Shown here piece after piece: positions 1 to 7,501 of a DNA stretch of 64,000 nt. Location: positions 1-64,000 of the forward strand of contig CACOMO010000004.1 of NCBI GenBank assembly GCA_902628335.1. The letters are read 5' to 3'. The notes under the pieces were generated by a model, which had not been told where the DNA came from, did no database searches, and saw nothing but the letters and a program-made list of their open reading frames with translations. Position numbers and translations under genes: made by a program. This DNA comes from an uncultured Gammaproteobacteria bacterium. Its GTDB lineage: Bacteria; Pseudomonadota; Gammaproteobacteria; GCA-002705445; GCA-002716945. Position 1 is the first letter of the stretch. Every line of letters begins with the position of its first letter.

Positions 1-85
1 GAGAAGCAGTTTCCACGTCATTTTGAACTTGTTGTTCCACCGCGCTAAGGTTATCATTAGTAGTGTTTAGATTTTCAGTTTCCAT
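1..85 (-). CDS. 5' end of an unidentified protein (cut by window edge)
   Basis: A leftward reading frame begins with ATG at 85 and stays open to the window edge, giving 28 residues that start METENLNTTNDNL. The visible part is acidic and rich in Asn, Gln and Thr, with no signal peptide or recognisable motif. It is divergent from the protease gene that starts at 167, so the 81 bases between them probably carry promoters for both. I do not recognise the family; acidic low-complexity N-termini are common in several chaperone and regulatory proteins. The frame call itself is only moderately sure because so little is visible. Confidence 0.45.
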   Translation of the reverse strand, partial: METENLNTTNDNLSAVEQQVQNDVETAS

Positions 86-166
86 GCAAATATAATTATT
101 TATTAATATATCTATATTAGACAAAACTAATAAGATAATAAAGCATTAAACTTCAAAATTTGTGAT

Positions 167-1366
167 ATGAAAGTTTTTTTTAAAATATCATTGTTTCTGG
201 TTGCACTATTTATGTTAGGCAGTAATAGCTATGTTTCTCATAAATCAATGGTATTTGCCTCGGATGAGGTGCCTGTCGAGGATATTGAGCAGTTTGTCGA
301 CATATTCAAACGTATTAAAGAACAATATGTAGATGAGGTGAATGATGATGAACTTTTTAAAAACGCTATAGAAGGCATGGTAAATGGCCTAGACCCTCAC
401 TCTGATTTCTTAAGTAAAGATGACTTTAATGAACTGAAAATAGGTACTACTGGAAGATTTGGTGGTCTCGGCATAGAGATTACACAAGAGGATAGTTACA
501 TTAAAGTAATATCGCCAATCGATGACACTCCTGCTATGAGATCCGGGATCCTCGCTGGTGATATGATCATAAAAGTTGATGATAAAGATCTAAAAGATGT
601 TCCAATTAATGATGCAGTAAAATTGATGAGAGGTAAGCCTGGAACAAGTGTAGAAATAACAATTTTGAGAAAAAAGGTGAATAAACCAATAGTGCTCTCA
701 ATACAGAGAGAAATTATTATCAGCAAAGGCATAAAGACAAAAATATTTAAAAACAATATAGGATATATAAGGTTATCCAACTTTCAATCAAATTCCACAA
801 GTGATCTGCAAACAGCTTTTTATAAGCTCAATAAACAGTCAAACAACAACATGAAAGGGTTAATAGTTGATTTGAGGAATAATCCTGGAGGCGTTTTAGG
901 TGCAGCTGTCGGAATAAGTGACTTATTTTTACAGAGTGGGAAAATTGTAGAGACAAAAGGCCGGTCGTCAAATTCCGAATTAAGGTATGAGGCAACAGCG
1001 AGAGATATATCAAATGGAATGTCTTTAATAATTCTTATAAATGAAGGATCAGCCTCGGCATCTGAAATTGTGGCTGGTGCGCTACAAGATAATGATAGGG
1101 CAACTATCCTTGGCACTAAGTCGTATGGAAAAGCATCTGTTCAAACAATACAAGAACTCTCAGATGGTTCAGCTCTGAAGTTGACAACTGCGAAATATTA
1201 TACGCCACTTGGAAAGGATATACATGAAAATGGTATAATGCCTGATGTTGTCATAGAACTATCAGATGATGATAAAGTGAGCTTGCCTGAGCCATATGAT
1301 AAAGATAAACAACTATTCGAAGCCATTAAGATTCTATCTGAGAATAAAGTTACTGCAGTAAATTAA
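167..1366 (+). CDS. ctpA: S41 family carboxyl-terminal processing protease (CtpA/Prc type)
   Basis: A periplasmic serine protease of 399 residues that trims or degrades envelope proteins from their C-termini. An uncleaved-looking or cleavable hydrophobic signal covers residues 1-30. A PDZ domain follows (about 90-175, beginning at the GGLGIEI segment), then the S41 catalytic domain. The GSASASE motif holds the probable nucleophile Ser297, and the downstream SYGK holds the general base Lys322; the 25-residue Ser-Lys spacing fits the Ser-Lys dyad of this family. Length is normal for CtpA. The next gene starts 19 bases on, so the two may be cotranscribed. Family assignment is firm; substrate is unknown. 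Confidence 0.93.
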   Translation: MKVFFKISLFLVALFMLGSNSYVSHKSMVFASDEVPVEDIEQFVDIFKRIKEQYVDEVNDDELFKNAIEGMVNGLDPHSDFLSKDDFNELKIGTTGRFGGLGIEITQEDSYIKVISPIDDTPAMRSGILAGDMIIKVDDKDLKDVPINDAVKLMRGKPGTSVEITILRKKVNKPIVLSIQREIIISKGIKTKIFKNNIGYIRLSNFQSNSTSDLQTAFYKLNKQSNNNMKGLIVDLRNNPGGVLGAAVGISDLFLQSGKIVETKGRSSNSELRYEATARDISNGMSLIILINEGSASASEIVAGALQDNDRATILGTKSYGKASVQTIQELSDGSALKLTTAKYYTPLGKDIHENGIMPDVVIELSDDDKVSLPEPYDKDKQLFEAIKILSENKVTAVN

Positions 1367-1385
1367 AAGTAATTAGAAAAGGATT

Positions 1386-2372
1386 ATGAGATACCTAGTA
1401 CTGATATTTCTTTTAAGTGGATGTGCAATTCTAAGAACAGATCCATGTGATTCATACAAGGTTTCATCATCTCTTGAGACGACACGAAATCAAACGATCT
1501 GTTTTAAAACTATAGATAGCTATGATCTAAACTATTCGGGAAAAAGAAACATAAAAATTTATGGTAAATTATTTTTTCCAAATAAAAAGTCAAAAAAATA
1601 TAATGCGGTAATTCTCTCACATGGTTCAGGTGGGCTAAGGAGATATCATAAAAAATATGTGGATCTACTTATTTCTAATGGTTATGTAGTGTTCCAACTA
1701 GATCATTACATGGGTAGAGGGATTAAATACGACAAAACGTTCTCTAAAGTGTCTGGTATAACTTTCATGAACGATGCATATTATGCTCTAAATTTATTAA
1801 GAACGCATCCAGATATAAAAAAAATTGCATATGTGGGTTGGTCTCAGGGAGGTGTTGGGCCAATTTTATCTCATTTTGATGATATTACTATTAGACTTAC
1901 TAAAAATAACTTTGATGCATCTATTGCAATATATCCTTACTGTGGATTTACTCTAAACAAAGATGCAGCAACTTCCACACCACTGTTGATGATTACAGGT
2001 AAGAGTGATGATTTAACTCCAGAACAATCATGTAAAAACATCCATGATAAATTTAAAAGAGATGGAAAGAAAATTGAGTTTATATCAATCCCTGAAGCAA
2101 GACATGGATTTGATAATCCTTTTCTTTTTTTCGGTATTACTTTTGATAATCTACCAAGTCTTAATATTATCAGTGATAAATGTACTCTCACTATTTCGGA
2201 GGAAGGTAAGATTATAAATCTACTTGGTGAAATTATTGATGGTCCTATCGAATCTGAGAAGCTTTTACTAGCATGCTCTACACCAGGAGTGAAAGTAAAA
2301 TACAGTAGTACCGCCACGGATATTACAACAGAAGCTATAGTATCCTTTTTGAAGAGAAGATTTGCTAATTAA
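1386..2372 (+). CDS. Lipoprotein alpha/beta hydrolase, dienelactone hydrolase-like
   Basis: 328 residues beginning with a short lipoprotein signal whose lipobox is LLSGC, so the mature protein should be membrane anchored through Cys13. The rest is an alpha/beta hydrolase of the dienelactone hydrolase type: an oxyanion-side HGSGG segment near residue 79, the nucleophile elbow GWSQGG with Ser153, a candidate Asp in the GKSDD segment, and a candidate His in ARHGF. The catalytic triad therefore looks complete. It follows the CtpA gene closely and ends 4 bases before the converging ferritin-like gene. The substrate cannot be told from sequence; an esterase or related hydrolase acting in the periplasm is the reasonable inference. 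Confidence 0.8.
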   Translation: MRYLVLIFLLSGCAILRTDPCDSYKVSSSLETTRNQTICFKTIDSYDLNYSGKRNIKIYGKLFFPNKKSKKYNAVILSHGSGGLRRYHKKYVDLLISNGYVVFQLDHYMGRGIKYDKTFSKVSGITFMNDAYYALNLLRTHPDIKKIAYVGWSQGGVGPILSHFDDITIRLTKNNFDASIAIYPYCGFTLNKDAATSTPLLMITGKSDDLTPEQSCKNIHDKFKRDGKKIEFISIPEARHGFDNPFLFFGITFDNLPSLNIISDKCTLTISEEGKIINLLGEIIDGPIESEKLLLACSTPGVKVKYSSTATDITTEAIVSFLKRRFAN

Positions 2373-2376
2373 ATGC

Positions 2377-2814
2377 TTAGTGACTGAAGTCTTTCAACAT
2401 TTTTTGTATTTCAATGCTGTGCATTTCTTCAGCTTTTATCATCTCACGAGCATACTCCTCAATGTAGATACTATCGCCATCTACAACTTCACATAGTTCT
2501 TTATATAGTCCTATTGCAGTTTTCTCGTGAGCGCCACTCTCGTTTAGTAAATCTACAGATGAGTGCTTATTAGACTCCTCGATAAATGATATCTCAAGTG
2601 TTGGGTGACCACCCAACCCAGTGACTAACTCACCAGCTTGTTGAGCATGAAGTAATGATTCTGAAGCTTGATCTTTAAAGAACTGGGTCAAACTTAATCT
2701 ATCTCTCCCTGTGACCATTAGAGCATAGTGAGTGTATCTAACTACACCAGAAAGTTCGTATTGAATTATTTTATTTAACACTTTTATAACTTGATCTGTA
2801 TTTAGATTTTCCAT
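2377..2814 (-). CDS. Ferritin-like / bacterioferritin-type di-iron protein
   Basis: 145 residues, all predicted helical, with the spaced Glu and His residues of a four-helix ferritin-like di-iron fold: YELSG near the start, HAQQAGEL in the middle, AHEKTA and the C-terminal KAEEMHSIEIQ. This resembles the bacterioferritin/Dps-like group that stores iron or oxidises Fe(II), but it lacks the usual longer bacterioferritin C-terminus. The start at 2814 is preferred over the in-frame ATG at 2826 because GGAG sits 6 bases before it. It is divergent from mtaP. Iron storage or peroxide protection is inferred from the family. Confidence 0.8.
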   Translation of the reverse strand: MENLNTDQVIKVLNKIIQYELSGVVRYTHYALMVTGRDRLSLTQFFKDQASESLLHAQQAGELVTGLGGHPTLEISFIEESNKHSSVDLLNESGAHEKTAIGLYKELCEVVDGDSIYIEEYAREMIKAEEMHSIEIQKMLKDFSH

Positions 2815-2981
2815 TTGATTCTCCATTCACATTTAGACGAAGTATATACTTAAAAAAATAATATTCAAATTAAAAAAAACAAAAATTTTGGATAATTTAT
2901 TGAACAATAATCATTAGTAAATGCTTTTGATTATTATTTAGATCTTCAAATAATCTGTTACGATTATTTGGTTCACTGTAT

Positions 2982-2987
2982 TACAAT
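2982..2987 (+). promoter_or_regulatory. -10 element for mtaP (leaderless candidate)
   Basis: TACAAT lies exactly 6 bases before the mtaP ATG at 2994. Transcription would start at or within a base or two of the start codon. No convincing -35 or Shine-Dalgarno sequence accompanies it. The same geometry recurs at dnaN, the DUF971 gene, lptM and parB. Confidence 0.5.
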
Positions 2988-2993
2988 AAGCTT

Positions 2994-3866
2994 ATGTCTA
3001 TACTTGCTATAATCGGTGGAAGTGGTCTATATGACTTAAAAGATCTCGGTAATTCAAAACAGTTGGAGATGAAAACTGTATGGGGACAACCATCTGATAA
3101 AATCTTAGAGGTTGCCATTGATAATAAGACTACATATTTTTTACCAAGACACGGGAAAGGACACAATATAAATCCTACAAATATAAACTACAGAGCTAAT
3201 ATTGATGCGCTAAAACAACTTGGTGTAACTGACGTGGTATCCATATCTGCTGTGGGCTCATTGAAAAACGAGATAAGACCAGGGTCTTTTGTACTCATCA
3301 ATCAATATATTGACAAAACGTTTAAACGTCCCAATACGTTCTTTGACAAAGATCTTATTGCACATGTATCTCTAGCGAAACCTAACTCCACAAGTCTTGA
3401 GAAGTCCTGTTCTGATATATTAGTCAAAAAAAATTATGAGTATCATAAGAACATAACCTATGTAGCTATTGAAGGACCACAGCTTTCTACAATTGCAGAG
3501 TCACAATTGAATCATAACCATGGTTTTGATGTTGTTGGTATGACAAATATGCCGGAGGCTAGATTAGCTCGAGAAGCCGAGATGCGCTATCAATCAATCG
3601 GTATGGTTACAGATTATGATGCCTTTAACATCACAGATGATTTCGTAGATGTAAATAAAATACTACAAGTAATGAGGGAAATGACAGGAAAAGCAGAAAT
3701 CATAATTCAAGATTTGATACATTCCTTTGATACGTATGCAAGAAACGATGATCCGATTCTTACGTGCTTGGATCAAAGTATCGTAAGTGATTTAAATAAA
3801 GTTTCAGATAATACAATGCAAGATTTGAAATTTATCTTGCACCGTTATGTGACAAAGAGAAACTAA
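2994..3866 (+). CDS. mtaP: 5'-methylthioadenosine phosphorylase
   Basis: 290 residues of the purine nucleoside phosphorylase PNP/MTAP family. It cleaves 5'-methylthioadenosine with phosphate to adenine and methylthioribose 1-phosphate, salvaging the by-product of polyamine and homoserine-lactone synthesis. Visible signatures are the N-terminal GGSGLYDL phosphate-site loop, PRHGKGH near residue 52, the AVGSL segment, and GMTNMPEA near residue 183, where the Met and the acidic residues contact the nucleoside. Length matches the family. No Shine-Dalgarno is visible; a -10-like hexamer just upstream suggests a leaderless mRNA. Its 3' end overlaps the converging gene by 4 bases. Confidence 0.92.
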   Translation: MSILAIIGGSGLYDLKDLGNSKQLEMKTVWGQPSDKILEVAIDNKTTYFLPRHGKGHNINPTNINYRANIDALKQLGVTDVVSISAVGSLKNEIRPGSFVLINQYIDKTFKRPNTFFDKDLIAHVSLAKPNSTSLEKSCSDILVKKNYEYHKNITYVAIEGPQLSTIAESQLNHNHGFDVVGMTNMPEARLAREAEMRYQSIGMVTDYDAFNITDDFVDVNKILQVMREMTGKAEIIIQDLIHSFDTYARNDDPILTCLDQSIVSDLNKVSDNTMQDLKFILHRYVTKRN

Positions 3867-4276
3867 TTCATATCAGCATTTAACGAATTCATAAGTACTT
3901 TATGGACATCACCATCATAGAACTTACAGTTTGCAGAAAAAATTTTTTGATTAGTTGGAATGCTATAGATCATGGTATTAAGATCTATGAATGTATTATA
4001 ATTCCCACAATTATTGTTACTATTTCTCTCAGATATAATTATTTCTTTATTAACAATCATGTAGCAATGTTTTGTTGTTTTTAGGTATTCTTGCCTGAGG
4101 TCATTATCCCAAAGTATGTTGTATCTTGTTAATTCTTTATTTGACTGAAAGTAGAATCCGCCCTTAATAGGAAAACTAGCTGTGCTACAAATTAGTGACT
4201 TATTTAGAAAGTCATCGCTTCCGTATAAATTTGAAACCATAAAAAGAATTATCAGAATTAACATCTTCGTTCTCAT
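3863..4276 (-). CDS. Secreted hypothetical protein
   Basis: 137 residues that begin with a clear signal peptide (basic MRTKM, then an 11-residue hydrophobic stretch, probable cleavage near NLYGSDD). The mature part has four cysteines (CSTASF, KHCYM, NNCGN, ANCKF), which could form two disulfides in the periplasm. I recognise no family. A GGAG about 9 bases before the ATG at 4276 supports this start. It converges on mtaP with a 4-base overlap and is divergent from the SDR gene. No function is proposed. Confidence 0.65.
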   Translation of the reverse strand: MRTKMLILIILFMVSNLYGSDDFLNKSLICSTASFPIKGGFYFQSNKELTRYNILWDNDLRQEYLKTTKHCYMIVNKEIIISERNSNNNCGNYNTFIDLNTMIYSIPTNQKIFSANCKFYDGDVHKVLMNSLNADMN

Positions 4277-4378
4277 TAATTTTACTCCACTTATCAGACC
4301 ATCAAAATATTGATTTGCATTAAATATAATTTTAGATGTTTTTAAAAACTATATATACTAGTAAAGAATATTATTTTT

Positions 4379-5110
4379 ATGGAATATATACTTATCATTG
4401 GTGCTAAGAGTGAGCTGGCTAAAAGTATTGCAGATATTTATGCCTCAAAAGGATATAGCCTTTATTTGAGTGGGAGAGACATTCATTCACTATCGAAATT
4501 CTCAGATACTTTGACTAGCAATTATGATGTTAACGTAAAACTAATTAATTTAGATTTAAATTCGTATGATACTCATGAAGCATTTGTGAAAGAACTTGAG
4601 GTACTCCCAGTTGGTATAGTTTCTGCAACTGGATATTATCCCAACCAATTGAAAGCACAAATTGACAATGATGATATGCTAAATAGTATAACTTCGAATT
4701 TTACTGGCCCTGTATCTTTAATCAATTATCTTGTTGAAGAGATGAAAAGGATTAAAAAGGGGTTTATTATAGGAATAAGCTCAGTCTCAGGAGAACGTGG
4801 CAGAAAGAAAAACTACATCTATGGAAGTGCTAAAAGTGGATTTACAACATTTCTTAGTGGACTTAGAAACGAATTGTTCGATTATAATATTCATGTCATG
4901 ACAGTGATCTTAGGTTTCATTAGAGATGGAAGTGAAACAAATAGTATAAAAAAAATGTTAAGCGCAAAACCAAGAGAGATTGCTGAGTTGATTGTAAGTA
5001 ATCAGATAAAGTGCAGAAATATCGTATACCTCAAATGGTACTGGCGGTATATTATGTTCATAATAAAAAATATACCTGAATTTATTTTTAAACGTATAGA
5101 TATAAAATGA
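4379..5110 (+). CDS. SDR family oxidoreductase
   Basis: 243 residues of the classical short-chain dehydrogenase/reductase fold. The NAD(P) site is at the N-terminus (IIGAKSELAK, a variant of TGxxxGxG), the catalytic serine lies in ISSVSG, and the catalytic YxxxK is YGSAK near residue 151. The C-terminal third is basic with a hydrophobic segment (YIMFIIKNIPEFIF) that could touch the membrane. It overlaps the following HAD gene by four bases (ATGA), so the two are probably coupled. An SDR next to a HAD-IB phosphatase occurs in lipid-linked sugar pathways, but substrate is not shown here. A TATTAT box lies 4 bases before the ATG. Confidence 0.83.
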   Translation: MEYILIIGAKSELAKSIADIYASKGYSLYLSGRDIHSLSKFSDTLTSNYDVNVKLINLDLNSYDTHEAFVKELEVLPVGIVSATGYYPNQLKAQIDNDDMLNSITSNFTGPVSLINYLVEEMKRIKKGFIIGISSVSGERGRKKNYIYGSAKSGFTTFLSGLRNELFDYNIHVMTVILGFIRDGSETNSIKKMLSAKPREIAELIVSNQIKCRNIVYLKWYWRYIMFIIKNIPEFIFKRIDIK

Positions 5111-5697
5111 AACTAGCATTATTTGATTTTGATGGGACTATCTCTAATGATGATTCATTCAGAGGATTCATTATCTACTATTGTGGCTATGGGAAGTTTA
5201 TTCTTGGTTCTCTACTATTGTCTCCTATTTATTTACTGTATAACCTAGGCATTATAAAAAATAACTTTATGAAAGAGAGTGCAATCTCATTCTATTTTAG
5301 AAATGAAAATATAGCTGATTTGTGGAACAAAGGAAAACAATATGGAAATAATATAATTGATAGAATGATTAGAGACAAAGCAAAAGAAAAGATAAAATGG
5401 CATCAAAGCAAAGGTGATAAGATTATAGTGGTAAGTGCATCGGCAAATATTTGGCTGGAATCATGGTGCAAAAAAAATAACATAGAACTTATTGCAACTG
5501 AACTTGAAACGATAGACGGTAGAGTTACAGGTAAATTGATCAATGGTAACTGCTTTGGGAATGAAAAAGTAGTAAGAGTAAAAAAACTAGTAAACATAAA
5601 CGACTATGAAGAAATTTATGCATACGGAGATAGTAGAGGAGATAGAGAATTACTTGATTTCGCAGATAAATCTTTTTACAAACCTTTCAGGGATTAA
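5107..5697 (+). CDS. HAD-IB family phosphatase (SerB-like)
   Basis: 196 residues of the haloacid dehalogenase superfamily, subfamily IB. Motif I is FDFDGT, with nucleophile Asp7 and acid/base Asp9; motif II is VSAS near residue 112; motif III is the Lys in GNEKVVR; motif IV is GDSRGDREL near residue 171. A hydrophobic stretch around residues 25-50 (KFILGSLLLSPIYLLYNLG) is typical of membrane-associated HAD-IB proteins whose substrates may be lipid phosphates. It starts inside the stop codon of the SDR gene (ATGA). Hydrolysis of a phosphomonoester is sure; substrate is unknown. The 3' end overlaps the converging gene by 11 bases. Confidence 0.83.
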   Translation: MKLALFDFDGTISNDDSFRGFIIYYCGYGKFILGSLLLSPIYLLYNLGIIKNNFMKESAISFYFRNENIADLWNKGKQYGNNIIDRMIRDKAKEKIKWHQSKGDKIIVVSASANIWLESWCKKNNIELIATELETIDGRVTGKLINGNCFGNEKVVRVKKLVNINDYEEIYAYGDSRGDRELLDFADKSFYKPFRD

Positions 5698-6073
5698 AAT
5701 TTTCCCAATTATTATTATTTTTAAATTCCTCTAATTTACTATCCCACTCCTTGAATGTTGCAAAGTCCTTCTCTGTGGTAGGATCCTTTTTTGGTTCCTT
5801 ACCTATTCTAAAAAATGCAGCACTTCTATTTTTACAAATTTCAGTATACTGATTCTGCTTAAAGGTATCCAAGGAAAGATAGAACTCCTCACACTGTTCT
5901 AAAATTTTCTTACCAATCTTTGTTTTACTTTTTTCCGTAAGTCTACGGTACGATCCTGTTAGCTCTTTAATTTCACTGAGAGACAAGCTAGTTCCAAATT
6001 TTTCATTGAAATTTCTCTCCTTACGAAGTTGTAAATCCCAATCTATTACTCTTTTTTTGACTATATCAATCAT
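5687..6073 (-). CDS. Hypothetical protein, charged and helical
   Basis: 128 residues, highly charged, without signal peptide or membrane segment, probably mostly alpha-helical. It contains many Lys and Glu residues and a C-terminal KEWDSKLEEFKNN segment. I do not recognise a family. It starts at the stop codon of the HIT gene (ATGA overlap of 4 bases), so translation is probably coupled to that gene. Its end overlaps the HAD gene by 11 bases. Being held in a coupled two-gene unit argues that it is real; function is unknown. Confidence 0.6.
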   Translation of the reverse strand: MIDIVKKRVIDWDLQLRKERNFNEKFGTSLSLSEIKELTGSYRRLTEKSKTKIGKKILEQCEEFYLSLDTFKQNQYTEICKNRSAAFFRIGKEPKKDPTTEKDFATFKEWDSKLEEFKNNNNWENFNP

Positions 6074-6474
6074 TTTCGTCTCACATATTTCTGTTTTTCT
6101 GGTATGACGCCTCTCACGCCACCTTGTGGATTATCCATGTCGCCTTGCCTTCTTGGAATTAAATGCACATGTAGGTGAGAAATACTTTGGCCTGCATCTT
6201 TACCATCATTTATCCCAATATTAAAAGCAGATACAGTTTGATCTAATTTTTTAATTGCGCTCTCCTGCTCTTTTAATGTATGTAAAAAGTCTTTTACTTC
6301 ATCACTAGTTAAATGAAAAAATGAAGGTGCACATCTTTTAAGTATTATAAGCGTATGATACCTCGTCACAGGATAAGAATCTCGTGTTACAAAGAAATGT
6401 TCAGACTGATAAACTATTTCATCCTTGTAGTCAGGCCCCTGAACTCTACAAAACAAACAATCTTTTTGCGACAT
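6070..6474 (-). CDS. HIT family nucleotide-binding protein
   Basis: 134 residues of the histidine triad superfamily. The catalytic triad motif is SHLHVHLIP near residue 100, and the N-terminal CLFC pair (residues 7-10) is the usual first half of a zinc site in Fhit/HINT-like members. Members hydrolyse AMP-linked or dinucleoside polyphosphate substrates. Length is normal. It is divergent from proteorhodopsin, leaving about 217 bases upstream, and is followed by a coupled unknown gene. The exact substrate is not evident. Confidence 0.88.
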   Translation of the reverse strand: MSQKDCLFCRVQGPDYKDEIVYQSEHFFVTRDSYPVTRYHTLIILKRCAPSFFHLTSDEVKDFLHTLKEQESAIKKLDQTVSAFNIGINDGKDAGQSISHLHVHLIPRRQGDMDNPQGGVRGVIPEKQKYVRRK

Positions 6475-6628
6475 AATATTTAGAACTATTCTAGTATTTT
6501 TGTCTTTTAAATGTAAGCTTTTTAAATTGCTTTATCTGCTCATAAATTGATTGCATTACTACATCTTTTTTTGTAAGGTTAGAATGGTTATAGCTCTTAT
6601 TTATATACAAGGAATGAGGAATTTAGTA

Positions 6629-6634
6629 TATAAT
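6629..6634 (+). promoter_or_regulatory. Probable -10 element of the proteorhodopsin promoter
   Basis: A TATAAT hexamer lies 57 bases before the proteorhodopsin ATG in the 217-base gap after the HIT gene. A weak -35 candidate (TATACA at 6604-6609) sits 19 bases further up, which is slightly too far. The leader would be about 50 bases long, unlike several short or absent leaders elsewhere in this window. The rest of the 6475-6691 gap shows nothing else I can name. Confidence 0.5.
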
Positions 6635-6691
6635 TGAGGCTCTAAAGGAGTGGAAACACACATAAATATTAGGAAATTGAGGAGTTTTAAT

Positions 6692-7450
6692 ATGAAAAAA
6701 TTATTTTCCTTATTCATGCCAACTGCAGTATTAGTACTTGCTCCATCACTAGCTTTTGCTGGTGATTTACAAGCTAATGACCTTGTAGGTGTGACATTTT
6801 GGATTATCTCTATTGCAATGGTAGCAGCTACTGTATTCTTCCTTATGGAGAGAAGTAGAGTGTCTGGCAAATGGCAAACATCTTTGTCAATTATGTCACT
6901 AGTAACACTTATCGCTGCTGTGCATTATTTTTATATGAGGGAAGTCTGGGTTGATACCGGTGCTTCTCCAACAGTATTCAGATATATTGACTGGGTATTA
7001 ACTGTACCGCTACAAATGATTGAATTCTATTTAATACTTGCAGCAGTAACAGCAGTAAGCGCAGGTGTCTTCTGGAGACTACTAGTCGGTACACTTGTCA
7101 TGCTTATCGCAGGATACGCAGGTGAAGCTGGTATAATCAGCCCAGTACTTGGATTCATTGTAGGTATGGCTGGTTGGTTTTATATTTTATATGAAATCTT
7201 TATGGGTGAAGCTGGCACTGTAAGTGCATCAGTCAGCGCCGCAGCACAATCGGCATTCTCAGCATGTAGAATGGTAGTTCTTGTCGGATGGGCAATCTAC
7301 CCTGCTGGTTATCTATTCGGCTACTTAATGGGTGGAGTAGATCCTGCAAGTCTTAACCTAATCTATAACTTAGCAGACTTCGTGAACAAGATCGCATTTG
7401 GTGTGTTCATCTGGTCAGCTGCCGTTTCAGATTCAGCACAAACTGCATAA
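6692..7450 (+). CDS. Proteorhodopsin, blue-absorbing type proton pump
   Basis: 252 residues: cleavable signal (about 1-23, ending AFAG) and seven membrane helices. Retinal is bound through the Schiff-base lysine K233 in helix G (NKIAFG). The carboxylates of an outward proton pump are present: D100 (acceptor, D97 in the green reference protein) and E111 (donor, E108), plus H78 (H75). The spectral tuning position holds Q108, matching Gln105 of blue-absorbing forms rather than Leu of green forms. The start at 6692 is chosen because GAGGAG lies 7 bases before it; an upstream in-frame ATG at 6650 has none and would spoil the signal peptide. It heads the retinal operon. Confidence 0.96.
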   Translation: MKKLFSLFMPTAVLVLAPSLAFAGDLQANDLVGVTFWIISIAMVAATVFFLMERSRVSGKWQTSLSIMSLVTLIAAVHYFYMREVWVDTGASPTVFRYIDWVLTVPLQMIEFYLILAAVTAVSAGVFWRLLVGTLVMLIAGYAGEAGIISPVLGFIVGMAGWFYILYEIFMGEAGTVSASVSAAAQSAFSACRMVVLVGWAIYPAGYLFGYLMGGVDPASLNLIYNLADFVNKIAFGVFIWSAAVSDSAQTA

Positions 7451-7461
7451 TTTGAACAATT

Positions 7462-7493
7462 ACATGGGGCTCTATCTAGAGTCCCATGTTTTT
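7462..7493 (+). terminator. Hairpin terminator between proteorhodopsin and crtI
   Basis: An 11-base-pair stem (ACATGGGGCTC pairing with GAGTCCCATGT, one G-T wobble) closes a 6-base loop and runs into TTTTT. It lies 11 bases after the proteorhodopsin stop and ends 8 bases before crtI. No promoter is obvious between it and crtI, so it probably acts as a partial terminator that makes far more opsin mRNA than carotenoid-enzyme mRNA. Confidence 0.85.
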
Positions 7494-7501
7494 AATTTCC
7501 A

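Noticed and set aside
1-40. A TTCCACGTCA stretch that looks like a third parS
   Set aside because: Only the left half matches; the palindrome is broken after CACGT, so ParB would not be expected to load there.
6475-6691. Riboswitch or structured leader before proteorhodopsin
   Set aside because: I could not find paired stems of useful length or any known aptamer pattern in this AT-rich gap.
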